A DNA stretch of 64,000 nt from JABCPE02 sp963530295 (lineage in GTDB: Bacteria; Bacteroidota; Bacteroidia; Flavobacteriales; Weeksellaceae): assembly GCA_963530295.1 (NCBI GenBank), contig CAUSCF010000001.1:1-64000 (forward strand), read 5' to 3'. Position 1 is the first letter of the stretch. The number at the start of each line of letters is the position of its first letter. The notes under the pieces were generated by a model that worked only from the letters and a program-made list of their open reading frames with translations, ran no database searches and was not told where the DNA came from. A program made the position numbers and the translations under genes. Below are positions 44,301-52,375 of this stretch, piece by piece.

Positions 44301-44500
44301 GAGGTGTAGCGATAGTGATTATCGGAGGTCTGATATCCTCACTATTCCTTACACTGATAGTGATTCCTGTGGTGTATTCTATCTTTGACAGCCTTGAAAG
44401 AAGGTTTAGCAAAGGAGAAAAAACAGATTACGCCAAAGAAATGGTCGCAGACTATGAGGCAAATGCTGATTTCAAAGATGAGTTTGCAGCGAAACAATAA
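41324..44500 (+). CDS. RND efflux transporter permease
   Basis: A 1058-residue pump of the HAE-1/AcrB type, with twelve membrane helices in two halves and large periplasmic loops. The helix 4 proton-relay region LSLVVGILVDDAIVVIENIHR carries the paired Asp residues. The matching second-half motif is IGLVAKNAIMLVDFANN. The C-terminal tail is short and charged. It completes a TetR-TolC-MFP-RND operon. Substrate cannot be predicted; both hydrophobic drugs and other toxic compounds are possible. Confidence 0.96.
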   Translation: MNLPEISIKRPSIILVLFIILTLGGIFSYSLLGYELIPKMETNTITVQTVYPGASPSEVENTVTKKIENAVSSMENVKKIESKSFESLSLVTITLNTGADVNYLMTDAQRKINAIVSQLPDDAKTPSLNKFSLDDVPIMNISVTSKMSEKELYDLLDKKIQPIFSRVNGVAQVTMVGGQEKEIQVNIHPEKLEGYGLSIAQVQQVIAASNLDFPTGNAKTREKQTIIRLMGKIGSVEEMRRLPITTPSGMMIRLGDIADIQDGEKDVEKIARINQKNTILLQVTKQSDANAVEVSEAIKNTIKTVEKDYEKQGIKLEIANDTTDYTLNAANNVIFDLFLAIALVGFIMLFFLHSLRNAVITMVAIPLSLIATFIGLYFMGYTLNLMSLLGLSLVVGILVDDAIVVIENIHRHMEMGKNKVRAAYDGASEIGFTVTAITLVIVVVFLPIAMATGLVADILVQFCVTVMISTMLSLLVSFTIVPWLFSRVGKLEHIDENSFFGKIIFGFENMLNNFTQSIGNLLKWALQSVKTKLITLGVVLVLFLVSTIGLFSMGYIGVDFFPKSDKGEFLVQFELEKDASIEKTNKLTQQAEQYISGIPDVEKIITTVGKADDGMASTSGTKYKSQIQVFLKKDGSVKESSDIYSAKLKRELEKKIIGAKIKIVQMGLIGAEQAPINLTVTGTDLKDALEFAKQAAKQLEKIPGASEVKLSSEDGNPEINVKVDREKMTSLGLNIASVGKTMQIAFSGNTDSKYRAGEYEYDINIRYDEIGRSSIDDVKNLKFVSATGQVVRLEQFADISYGSGPSLLERRDKTPSVSVQAKAIGRPAGTIAAEWEQQFSKIQRKAGVEYRWRGNMENQQEGFGTLGLALLAAIVLMYLVMVALYDSFATPFIVIFSVPLSFIGALLLMALTNQTLNIFTILGIIMLIGLVAKNAIMLVDFANNRKAVGDSTFDALVAANQARLRPILMTTIAMVVGMIPIAMASGDGADMNRGVAIVIIGGLISSLFLTLIVIPVVYSIFDSLERRFSKGEKTDYAKEMVADYEANADFKDEFAAKQ

Positions 44501-44517
44501 TTAATAATTTTTCTTTT

Positions 44518-44550
44518 TCCCTTCAAAGTTTAGCTTTGGAGGGATTTTTA
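44518..44550 (+). terminator. Terminator of the efflux operon
   Basis: An 11-bp stem (44518-44528 with 44534-44544, one wobble pair) with a 5-nt loop and a T run, 18 nt after the RND stop. Confidence 0.75.
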
Positions 44551-44604
44551 TTTATATTTTTGAGAAAGATGATTTATTTTTTCTTTTTAACAAAGCAAAA
44601 AAAC

Positions 44605-44612
44605 TAAATTTG
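44605..44612 (+). promoter_or_regulatory. -7 box for the LptF/G permease gene
   Basis: TAAATTTG (TAnnTTTG), 15 nt before the ATG at 44628. It excludes the upstream TTG at 44610. Confidence 0.55.
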
Positions 44613-44627
44613 CGAATATTTTACAAT

Positions 44628-45722
44628 ATGAAAATCATAGACCGCTATATTATTAAAAAATATTTAGGAACGCTGGGCTTTATGCTGGCGCTGTTATCCA
44701 TCATTGTGGTAATCATAGATGTACAGTCCAAAGCTCCTAGAATAGAAGGAAACGGCTTCACTGTGGGATATTTCCTGCTTCATTTTTATCCGTTTTGGGT
44801 GGTCTATTTGGTGATTACCTTTATGTCTATTTTGGTCTTTGTTTCCATTATTTTCTTCACTTCGCAGATGGCTAACAATACCGAAATCGTAGCCGTCCTC
44901 AGTAGTGGTGCTAGTTTTCATAGATTTTCGCGGCCGTATTTTTATGTAGGAATTTTTCTGATGCTCCTTACCCTTGCTACCAATCATTTTATTCTTCCTT
45001 GGGCAAATGGAAAGAAAAACGAACTCATCATTTACACCTATAATAGCAGTAACAGAAACAAATACATAGACATCACGACCATCTCTGCACAGCTTTCGCA
45101 GACAGAATATGTTTTTATCAACAGCTACCACCAGCTCAACCAAAGAGGCTCTGGCTACAAGTACCAAAAATTTGACAAAAAAGGAAAAATGGTCTATCAG
45201 CTCATCGCTACAGATGTGGCTTGGGACAAGAAAGACAAGCTCTTTCGTCTAAGCAATTATCTCGAAAAAACCATCAATCCTGATGACACAGAAAAACTAA
45301 ACAGCGGTAACGAAAAGACCCAAAGTTTTGGGCTCTCGCCAGAGGAATTATTCCCAAATGACCTAGAAGCGGAGAACAAAAACACGCCCGACCTCATAAA
45401 ATTCATCGAGAGAGAAAAAATAAAAGGCAACAGCAACCTAAACACCTACCTAAACGAACTCCACCAGCGCACCTCTATGCCTGTGTCTATTTTCATTTTG
45501 TCTATTTTAGCATTGTCACTTTCTTCACAGAAACGAAGAGGAGGAATTGGGCAGAATCTGGCTGTGGGTATCTCGCTGGCTTTCACATTCATTTTCTCCT
45601 TTGAGGTGCTGAAAGTTCTTTCTTCTAACCAAAGCCTTCCGCCGCTCCTTGCTATGTGGATTCCCAATATCATTTTCGGAGCTGTGGCTATACATTTGTA
45701 TAGAAAAAGAGCAAATGAGTAA
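44628..45722 (+). CDS. LptF/LptG family lipopolysaccharide export permease
   Basis: A 364-residue YjgP/YjgQ-type permease that extracts LPS from the inner membrane with LptB. It starts MKIIDRYIIKKYLGTL, the usual opening of the family, with three helices before and three after a periplasmic beta-jellyroll domain. Late motifs RTSMPVSIFILSILALSLSS and RRGGIGQNLAVGISLAF are typical. LptF and LptG cannot be told apart with confidence here. It ends immediately next to the convergent birA gene with no intergenic base. Confidence 0.93.
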   Translation: MKIIDRYIIKKYLGTLGFMLALLSIIVVIIDVQSKAPRIEGNGFTVGYFLLHFYPFWVVYLVITFMSILVFVSIIFFTSQMANNTEIVAVLSSGASFHRFSRPYFYVGIFLMLLTLATNHFILPWANGKKNELIIYTYNSSNRNKYIDITTISAQLSQTEYVFINSYHQLNQRGSGYKYQKFDKKGKMVYQLIATDVAWDKKDKLFRLSNYLEKTINPDDTEKLNSGNEKTQSFGLSPEELFPNDLEAENKNTPDLIKFIEREKIKGNSNLNTYLNELHQRTSMPVSIFILSILALSLSSQKRRGGIGQNLAVGISLAFTFIFSFEVLKVLSSNQSLPPLLAMWIPNIIFGAVAIHLYRKRANE

Positions 45723-46442
45723 TCAGTACAGCAGTTTTATTTCTTTATGATAAAACCTTTTCAGACCTTCATTTTCGAGGTCTATCCATAGATGTCCTTG
45801 TTCATCTACTTTTTTGATTATGCCATTTTGTCTTATTTTGCCAATTTCAAAAACAGAAACTTCATCTTTTTTAAATAAAAAATGATGATATTGGTCTAAT
45901 ATTTCTTCCGAAGAAACAGGCTCAAAAACTTTTTCTAAAAAAAATGCGTGCATTTCTTTTGTCCAATTTTCTAAATCAAATTCCTTTTTCGTTTGGGTAA
46001 GAATAGAGCCTGCTTTAGGGAGATTTTGGAAATTTCGCTGTAAAAGATTTAGTCCTATACCGACTATAAAATAAACATTATTCCCTATCTTCTTTTTCTC
46101 TATGAGCATTCCCGACACCTTTTTATGATGGATGATGATGTCATTAGGCCACTTTACTTCTACTTTCGTTTCTGTCTTTTTGGCAATAAAATCGCGTAAA
46201 ATGTTTGCGGTATGGAAATTGAATAAGGTATCCGACTGCGAAACTTCATTTTGCAGCAAAGCCATAGAAAAAGCCAAATTTTGGTTCGGAGCGGTATCCC
46301 AAGTGTTACCATACTGCCCTCTTCCTTTAGTTTGGTCAAAGGTGTAGAGTGTCAGCTCCCTGATGCCATCATGGCTTTTTAGCAGATTGACAATCTCATC
46401 ATTGGTAGATGAGCACTGCTGAATATAAAATAATGTATCCAC
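45723..46442 (-). CDS. birA: Biotin--[acetyl-CoA-carboxylase] ligase
   Basis: A 239-residue single-domain ligase that attaches biotin to acetyl-CoA carboxylase. The biotin/ATP loop is TKGRGQYGNTWD, then NLAFSMAL, and the catalytic WPNDIIIHHKKVSGMLIE holds the invariant Lys. No N-terminal DNA-binding domain is present, so it does not act as a repressor. The start is a GTG at 46442. Homologues begin at the same point with the CSSTNDEI motif. Confidence 0.94.
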   Translation of the reverse strand: MDTLFYIQQCSSTNDEIVNLLKSHDGIRELTLYTFDQTKGRGQYGNTWDTAPNQNLAFSMALLQNEVSQSDTLFNFHTANILRDFIAKKTETKVEVKWPNDIIIHHKKVSGMLIEKKKIGNNVYFIVGIGLNLLQRNFQNLPKAGSILTQTKKEFDLENWTKEMHAFFLEKVFEPVSSEEILDQYHHFLFKKDEVSVFEIGKIRQNGIIKKVDEQGHLWIDLENEGLKRFYHKEIKLLY

Positions 46443-46501
46443 TTCGTAAATTTATGACGGATAAATATAAAAATATTTCTTTGATTTAAAGTAAAAAAGA
46501 A

Positions 46502-46509
46502 TAAATTTG
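46502..46509 (+). promoter_or_regulatory. -7 box for rsfS-ftsH
   Basis: TAAATTTG (TAnnTTTG), 23 nt before the rsfS ATG at 46533. Confidence 0.55.
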
Positions 46510-46532
46510 CAACTAATACAATATATATCTAA

Positions 46533-46913
46533 ATGAGTATAAAATCAGAAAAACAACTTCTAATAAACACCATCATAGACAGTATCCAAGACACCAAAGG
46601 TGAGGATATTAGAATTTTGGATCTTACCAACATAGAAAATGCCGCTGCAGACTATTTCATTATCTGTAGCGCAAATTCAAACACGCAGGTAAATGCTATC
46701 GCAGGAAATATCGAGAGAAGAGTAAGAAATGAGCTCAAAGAACGCCCATGGCATACCGAAGGTGAAGAAAATGCACTTTGGGTTTTAGTAGATTATATCT
46801 CCGTGGTGGTGCATGTTTTCCAAAAACATATCCGCGAATACTATGACATAGAAGACCTTTGGAGTGATGCCAAAGTCACTGTGATAGAAAGTCAAGACAA
46901 TTTATTTAACTAA
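46533..46913 (+). CDS. rsfS: Ribosomal silencing factor RsfS
   Basis: A 126-residue protein of the RsfS/YbeB/Iojap family that binds ribosomal protein uL14 and blocks subunit joining when nutrients are short. The family signature is visible as AADYFIICSANSNTQVNAIA and then PWHTEGEENALWVLVDYISVVVHVFQKHIREYYDIEDLW. It lies 13 nt before ftsH in a conserved flavobacterial pair. Confidence 0.95.
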   Translation: MSIKSEKQLLINTIIDSIQDTKGEDIRILDLTNIENAAADYFIICSANSNTQVNAIAGNIERRVRNELKERPWHTEGEENALWVLVDYISVVVHVFQKHIREYYDIEDLWSDAKVTVIESQDNLFN

Positions 46914-46926
46914 GAAAAATATATGT

Positions 46927-48927
46927 ATGAACAAAGGATTTAATTGGTTCTATGTAGTCATTCTCATTGCATTGGGAATGCTCTTTTATCCGATGCTTAG
47001 CTCATCTTCTACAGTAAAGCCAGTAGATGAGGATACATTTTTCGGCTTAATGCAGCAAGGAAAGATAAAAGAGATAAAAGTATACCGAGACACACACAAA
47101 GCTGATATATTCTTAACCTCAGAGGCAAGAAAAAAAACTGAAGACCAAAAAGATATAATGCTTCCTTTTTCACAAGGAGCAAATCCAGATTTGGAATTAT
47201 CCTATGGAGATCTAAAATATCTTCAAGAAAGATTTCATGAAATCAAAAAGACCAATCCTGAGATAAAAACGGTAATCAATTTCGGAGATTCTGGTTCCGC
47301 TATGAAGAGTACATTTATCTCCATGGCTATGTGGATTGGTTTTTCTGCCCTGCTCTACTATTTTGTTTTCAGAAGAATGGGCGGCGGTGGTGGAAGCAGC
47401 AGCGGTATGTTTAACATTGGGCGTTCCAAAGCTAAACTAATCAATGAAAAAGATGCTGCCATCACCTTTAAAGATGTGGCAGGTCTCGAAGGAGCAAAAG
47501 AAGAAGTACAGGAAGTTGTAGATTTCCTAAAAAACGCTGAAAAATACACTAAATTAGGTGGTAAAATTCCGAAAGGAGTACTGCTTGTAGGGCCTCCAGG
47601 AACAGGAAAAACCCTTCTTGCAAAAGCGGTAGCAGGAGAAGCAAAAGTACCTTTCTTCTCACTTTCTGGGTCTGATTTTGTGGAAATGTTCGTAGGCGTA
47701 GGAGCGTCTCGTGTGCGTGACTTATTCGCCCAAGCAAAAGCGAAATCTCCTGCGATTATATTTATCGATGAGATAGATGCCATTGGTAGAGCAAGAAGTA
47801 AAAGTAATTTCAGCGGAGCTAATGACGAGAGAGAAAACACTCTTAACCAGCTACTTACAGAGATGGATGGTTTCGGAACGGATACCAATGTCATCGTGAT
47901 AGCGGCTACCAACCGTGCAGACATCTTGGACAAGGCTCTTCTTAGAGCAGGGAGATTTGACAGGGAAATTTATGTAGACCTTCCTGAAGTCCATGAAAGG
48001 AGAGAAATTTTTGAAGTTCATTTAAAGAAAATTAAACTTGACCCATCTGTTGATAAAGAATTTTTAGCAAAACAAACTCCAGGGTTCAGTGGTGCAGATA
48101 TCGCGAATTTATGTAATGAGGCAGCCCTTATCGCTGCGAGAAACAGACACGAAAGTGTTACTAAACAAGATTTCCTAGATGCGGTGGATAGAATCATCGG
48201 TGGTTTGGAGAAGAAAAATACAGCAATAAAACCTTCTGAAAAAAGAAGAGTTGCCATCCATGAAGCAGGACACGCAACCATATCTTGGCTTACAGAACAC
48301 GCCAATCCACTACTAAAAGTCACCATCGTTCCTAGAGGGCGTTCACTGGGTGCGGCTTGGTATCTTCCTGAGGAAAGACAGCTGACCACTACAGAGCAAA
48401 TGCTAGATGAAATGTGTGCTACACTAGGAGGGCGTGCGGCTGAGCAGGTTGTATATAGTAATATATCTACTGGAGCGCTTTCTGACTTGGAAAAAGTAAC
48501 CAAAAGAGCCCAAGCTATGGTTACCATATATGGTCTGAATGACAAAATAGGAAACATTTCTTACTATGACAGCTCTGGACAGTCTGAGTATAACTTTGGG
48601 AAACCATATTCAGAGCATACAGCGAAGACCATAGATGAAGAAATATCCAAACTCATTGAAAATCAATACCAAAGAGCCATCAGAATTTTAACTGAAAACA
48701 AAGATAAATTAGAGGCTCTAGCAGATAAACTTATTGAAAAAGAAGTGATTTTCAAGGAAGATTTAGAAGAAATCTTTGGAAAGAGAGCATGGGAACCAGA
48801 AGTTGCTGAAACTTCTAAAAAAGAGGAACAAAATCCTACTCCAGCAGAAAACCCAGCTCCCGTGATTGACCACACTCCAGAGGAAGAAAAACCTTCCGAA
48901 AATGATGAATTAAATGATTCTCAATGA
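46927..48927 (+). CDS. ftsH: ATP-dependent zinc metalloprotease FtsH
   Basis: A 666-residue membrane protease. Helices lie at about residues 7-24 and 125-142 and flank a small periplasmic domain. The AAA module has Walker A GPPGTGKT, Walker B IIFIDEIDAIG and the SRH ATNRADILDKALLRAGRFDR. The zinc site is HEAGH. The C-terminal tail is acidic and Pro-rich (PTPAENPAPVIDHTPEEEK), a low-complexity extension common in this group. It degrades misassembled membrane proteins and regulators. Confidence 0.98.
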   Translation: MNKGFNWFYVVILIALGMLFYPMLSSSSTVKPVDEDTFFGLMQQGKIKEIKVYRDTHKADIFLTSEARKKTEDQKDIMLPFSQGANPDLELSYGDLKYLQERFHEIKKTNPEIKTVINFGDSGSAMKSTFISMAMWIGFSALLYYFVFRRMGGGGGSSSGMFNIGRSKAKLINEKDAAITFKDVAGLEGAKEEVQEVVDFLKNAEKYTKLGGKIPKGVLLVGPPGTGKTLLAKAVAGEAKVPFFSLSGSDFVEMFVGVGASRVRDLFAQAKAKSPAIIFIDEIDAIGRARSKSNFSGANDERENTLNQLLTEMDGFGTDTNVIVIAATNRADILDKALLRAGRFDREIYVDLPEVHERREIFEVHLKKIKLDPSVDKEFLAKQTPGFSGADIANLCNEAALIAARNRHESVTKQDFLDAVDRIIGGLEKKNTAIKPSEKRRVAIHEAGHATISWLTEHANPLLKVTIVPRGRSLGAAWYLPEERQLTTTEQMLDEMCATLGGRAAEQVVYSNISTGALSDLEKVTKRAQAMVTIYGLNDKIGNISYYDSSGQSEYNFGKPYSEHTAKTIDEEISKLIENQYQRAIRILTENKDKLEALADKLIEKEVIFKEDLEEIFGKRAWEPEVAETSKKEEQNPTPAENPAPVIDHTPEEEKPSENDELNDSQ

Positions 48928-48938
48928 TAATTTAAATC

Positions 48939-48970
48939 AAACCTCTCTATAAAATCAGAGAGGTTTTTTT
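48939..48970 (+). terminator. Terminator of rsfS-ftsH
   Basis: Perfect 10-bp stem AAACCTCTCT / AGAGAGGTTT with an 8-nt loop and a T run, 11 nt after the ftsH stop. Confidence 0.9.
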
Positions 48971-49137
48971 ATTTACAAAAAATCAAGATTTATACTTTTT
49001 TACAAAATTCTTCGTTATTTGATTCAAATAATATCAGTTTTGTTTATCAATTCTTATATGAAACCTGTTTGTTTTTTGATTTATTCAAAATTATTATTAA
49101 CTTCGTGACCTAATTAAATATAATTTTTGCATTATAA

Positions 49138-49722
49138 TTGAGCTTTTTTAAAAATTTAATCGGTAAAATCTTCGGTGGCGAAGAAAAAAATAAATCTCCT
49201 CAAGGTCTTCTTGATTATGGAGATACACTTAAGCATGCCGATGTTGATTATAAATTCGCTCAGCTATTCACTCTCTCTGGAGGTATTTTTAACTATTGTG
49301 TAAATGAAGCTGAAGCTCTTCCTATTCTTCATAAGATCATCGATTCTGAAAATATCACCTCTGTTTTCTGCTGTGATGAGGATTTACAGAAATTCTTAGA
49401 TGTTACGAAAACGCCTTATACGAAATTATTGAGTGAACAAAATGGTGCTGCGTTTATCACTTGTGAATATTTAATTGCTTTTGATGGAAAAATCATGCTT
49501 TCGTGTGATAATATACTGCATTTTGATAATCAAATGCTTCCCGAAAAAATCATCATCATGGCGAATGTTTCCCAAATAGTGGAAGACCTCAGTGAAGCCA
49601 TGGCAAGAATAAAACGGAAAAGCCATATAAAAAAAATAACATCAATAAGTGGCGGAAAATCAAATTTAGACAATCCAAACAAGAAATATCCAAAACTTTT
49701 CTTACTTTTGCTCGAAGATTAA
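49138..49722 (+). CDS. LUD-domain (LutC/YkgG-like) protein, TTG start
   Basis: A 194-residue protein of the LUD superfamily, judged from the NAEALPIL-like and SVFCCDEDLQKFL segments, the AAFITCEYLIAFDGKIML core and the late LPEKIIIMANVSQIVEDLSEAM. LUD proteins include the LutC subunit for lactate use, but this stand-alone flavobacterial type has no assigned role. The frame opens at TTG (49138) with no in-frame ATG nearby. It begins the LUD-cdsA-psd unit. A TAn3TTTG-like box ends at 49129. Confidence 0.78.
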   Translation: MSFFKNLIGKIFGGEEKNKSPQGLLDYGDTLKHADVDYKFAQLFTLSGGIFNYCVNEAEALPILHKIIDSENITSVFCCDEDLQKFLDVTKTPYTKLLSEQNGAAFITCEYLIAFDGKIMLSCDNILHFDNQMLPEKIIIMANVSQIVEDLSEAMARIKRKSHIKKITSISGGKSNLDNPNKKYPKLFLLLLED

Positions 49723-49743
49723 TTTTTTTTAAATTTCTAAATT

Positions 49744-50616
49744 TTGGATAAGAATTTAATTCAGCGTGCTATTTCTGGAGCAGTCTATGGCTTGGTCATT
49801 TTTCTATGCACTACCCATTTCGGCTCTGTTTACTTAAAAGATTTCCTAAATATTGATGTAAAACAAGAGTACTTATACCTTTCTTTGATTTTATTTTTTG
49901 TGGTGGTAGGTGCTTGGGAAGCGATTAGAATAATGAAATTCGGCGAAGGCTGGTGGAAATGGATAGTTTTCCCAGTGGGATTCATCGTTTTTTATAGATT
50001 TGGGATAAGATTCCTAAATCATGATTTTTATTTTATTTTTAATATCCAAGAACTTTTGGGTATTGCCTTAGTTTTCATCGCTTCATTTACTTTATTTAAA
50101 TACCCGAATGAACTTTATTATGACAATGGGAAACTGATATTCATCGTAATTTATGTATTTCTCTCGTTTTCATTTGCATTAGGGCTTCCTATGTTTAATT
50201 ATTCCGAAAAACATTTTGGCTGGGAGACTTTTGTCTTATTTACGCTAATATGGAGCAGTGATGGTTTTGCGTATTTTGCTGGAAGAATGTTTGGAAAGCA
50301 TAAAATGGCTCCAAAAATCAGCCCCAAAAAAACTTGGGAAGGTTTTGCTGGTGGAGTAATCTGCACTTTGATTTTAGGATTTTTCATTGAACAAAACATG
50401 CCTGAACTGAGAGGAAATTGGATTCTCGTTGGACTTCTTGTTTCTATTTTTGCGCCTCTTGGAGATTTGGTAGAAAGTCAGCTAAAGAGAACTTTCGGCG
50501 TGAAAGACAGCGGAAACATCATTCCTGGGCATGGCGGTGTGCTGGACAGACTGGACAGCTTCATCCTATGTGCGCCTGTGGTATATTTATATTTTATTAT
50601 AGAAAACTTAATTTAA
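49744..50616 (+). CDS. cdsA: Phosphatidate cytidylyltransferase, TTG start
   Basis: A 290-residue membrane enzyme that makes CDP-diacylglycerol. Seven to eight helices are predicted. The family signature near the C terminus, LGDLVESQLKRTFGVKDSGNIIPGHGGVLDRLDS, is complete with its two Asp ligands, and SDGFAYFAGRMFGKHKMAPKISPKKTWEG precedes it. The frame starts at TTG (49744), the second TTG start in a row. It feeds the adjoining psd gene through the phospholipid route. Confidence 0.96.
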   Translation: MDKNLIQRAISGAVYGLVIFLCTTHFGSVYLKDFLNIDVKQEYLYLSLILFFVVVGAWEAIRIMKFGEGWWKWIVFPVGFIVFYRFGIRFLNHDFYFIFNIQELLGIALVFIASFTLFKYPNELYYDNGKLIFIVIYVFLSFSFALGLPMFNYSEKHFGWETFVLFTLIWSSDGFAYFAGRMFGKHKMAPKISPKKTWEGFAGGVICTLILGFFIEQNMPELRGNWILVGLLVSIFAPLGDLVESQLKRTFGVKDSGNIIPGHGGVLDRLDSFILCAPVVYLYFIIENLI

Positions 50617-50628
50617 ATACATAAAATT

Positions 50629-51285
50629 ATGACACTTCATAGAGAAGGAAAAGGGACTATTATCGTTTCTTTATTGGTTTTAACCTTGCTATCTGCCATT
50701 TCGCATTTTTTTCTTGGTAGATATTCGGTATTGGTAACCCTGCCTTTACTTATTTTATTCTGCTTGGTTGTTTGGTTTTTCCGTGTTCCAAACAGAAATA
50801 TTTCAGAACATACGGACACTGTAGTTGCGCCTGTTGATGGGAAGGTAGTAATGATAAAAGAAGTAGAAGAAGACGAAGTTTTGAAAACAAAATGCCTTCA
50901 GATTTCTATTTTCATGTCGCCTCTCAATGTGCATATATGTAGATATCCTGTGACAGGAAAAGTTTCCTACCGAAAATACCACGCTGGGAAATACCTGATG
51001 GCTTGGAATGAAAAATCCTCCACAGAAAACGAAAGAACAACGATAGCTGTGGATACTCTAAACAACCAAAAGGTAGTATTCAGACAGATTGCAGGATATG
51101 TTGCGAGAAGAATCGTAATGTATTCAGAAGTGGGCGATGATGCGAAAGCTGGGCATGAGCTGGGCTTTATCAAATTCGGTTCTAGGATGGATGTTTTCTT
51201 GCCAATCGGCACAGAGGTTCTCTGCAAAATAGGAGACATTACCACAGGAGGTATCGATGTAATCGCAAAGCTAAAAAACGCATAA
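50629..51285 (+). CDS. psd: Phosphatidylserine decarboxylase family protein
   Basis: A 218-residue proenzyme that forms phosphatidylethanolamine. Two N-terminal helices (about residues 10-55) anchor it. PVDGKVV and ISIFMSPLNVHICRYPVTGKV are the core motifs. The self-cleavage site is the FGSRMD segment near residue 183, where the Ser yields the pyruvoyl group; this is the Psd type with GS rather than LGST. It follows cdsA by 12 nt, so both steps of lipid head-group synthesis are cotranscribed. Confidence 0.93.
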   Translation: MTLHREGKGTIIVSLLVLTLLSAISHFFLGRYSVLVTLPLLILFCLVVWFFRVPNRNISEHTDTVVAPVDGKVVMIKEVEEDEVLKTKCLQISIFMSPLNVHICRYPVTGKVSYRKYHAGKYLMAWNEKSSTENERTTIAVDTLNNQKVVFRQIAGYVARRIVMYSEVGDDAKAGHELGFIKFGSRMDVFLPIGTEVLCKIGDITTGGIDVIAKLKNA

Positions 51286-51291
51286 AAAACT

Positions 51292-51318
51292 AAAGCTGCC
51301 AAATAATGGCAGCTTTTT
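51292..51318. terminator. Terminator between psd and the DHH gene
   Basis: Perfect 10-bp stem AAAGCTGCCA / TGGCAGCTTT with a 5-nt loop. T runs on the plus side and a shared region on the minus side suit both convergent genes. Confidence 0.85.
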
Positions 51319-52325
51319 TATAATATTCCTTCTTTTTCTACAATTTCCTTAAAATCTGATATTGTCTCTTCCAGAGATTTCAGATATTTTCCTCCAGCGG
51401 CATTGATATGTCCGCCACCATTGAAATATTTTCTTGCAAACTGATTGACATCTACATCTTCTTTGGAACGGAAAGATATTTTGATAAAATCTTCATAAAG
51501 GTCTTCCATAAAGAATGCAGAAACCTTCACGCCAGCGAGGCTCAGTCCATAATTTACAAAGCCATCTGTATCTCCCTTTTCAAAACCAAATTCCTGCAGT
51601 TCGTTTCGTTTCAGCCAAAGAACAACCACTTCATTATCTTTAACCAATTCCACTCGCCCTAAAATCAAGGAAAGCAGTTTTAGACGGCTCACTGTATTGT
51701 TATCCCAAGTGTTAGAACTAATCTCGGCAGGATTTGCACCTTTTTCTATTAAATTCGCGATAATTCTGTGTGTAGCCGCGCTCGTAGAACGGTACCGAAA
51801 GCCTCCTGTATCGGTCATTATCCCTGTATATAGGCATTTTGCGGTGTTTTCATCTACTAAATTTTCCTGTTCCAGCGCTTCTATAAAATGATAAACCATC
51901 TGCGAAGTAGCAGGAATATTAGTATCAGAATAGACAAAATCAAATTCACCAGGCTGCTGGTGGTGGTCTATCAGGATTTTAACGGCTTTGGAATTGCTTA
52001 CCCAGTCACCTACCATACCTATCCTAGTATAAGTATTAAAATCCAAGCAAAATACCACATCCGCCGCCTCTATCAGCTCTATGGCTTTTCTTTTTTTATA
52101 CTCTGCGATGGTTATTTTTTTGGCTTCGGGCATCCATTTTAGGAACTTTGGAAAGTCGTTAGGAACGATGATTTCTGCCTCTACGCCTCTATTCCTAAGG
52201 AAATGCTTAAGCCCAAGACTACTCCCAATGGCATCTCCATCAGGATTGTAATGGGTAATGATTACTATTTTTTCTTTTACTGAAATCAGATTTTCTATCT
52301 CTGACAAAGCCTCTTTACTAAACAT
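51318..52325 (-). CDS. DHH-family phosphoesterase, NrnA-like
   Basis: A 335-residue protein of the bifunctional oligoribonuclease/pAp phosphatase group. Motif I is THYNPDGDAIGSSLGL, the Asp motif is VVFCLDFNTYTRIG, the DHH motif is LIDHHQQPGEF, and DTGGFRYRSTSA follows. The C-terminal DHHA1 domain has the GGGHINAAGG substrate loop. It degrades very short RNA and 3'-phosphoadenosine phosphate. It lies 50 nt after the ATPase-DUF4435 gene on the same strand. Confidence 0.93.
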   Translation of the reverse strand: MFSKEALSEIENLISVKEKIVIITHYNPDGDAIGSSLGLKHFLRNRGVEAEIIVPNDFPKFLKWMPEAKKITIAEYKKRKAIELIEAADVVFCLDFNTYTRIGMVGDWVSNSKAVKILIDHHQQPGEFDFVYSDTNIPATSQMVYHFIEALEQENLVDENTAKCLYTGIMTDTGGFRYRSTSAATHRIIANLIEKGANPAEISSNTWDNNTVSRLKLLSLILGRVELVKDNEVVVLWLKRNELQEFGFEKGDTDGFVNYGLSLAGVKVSAFFMEDLYEDFIKISFRSKEDVDVNQFARKYFNGGGHINAAGGKYLKSLEETISDFKEIVEKEGIL

Positions 52326-52375
52326 AAACTGAACTATTCCGTAAATATATTTGTATAATTTTACTCTTCTTCTTT

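Noticed and set aside
43849..44412. 187-codon minus-strand frame inside the RND pump gene
   Set aside because: It lies wholly opposite the RND gene, the product has no recognisable domain, and no promoter box precedes it.
47358..47933. 191-codon minus-strand frame inside ftsH
   Set aside because: It is antisense to the conserved AAA module of ftsH and has a low-complexity Ser/Leu/Pro-rich translation.
49138..49722. LUD protein as part of a lactate-use (lutABC) operon
   Set aside because: No lutA or lutB-like gene is adjacent; the neighbours are ftsH and cdsA.
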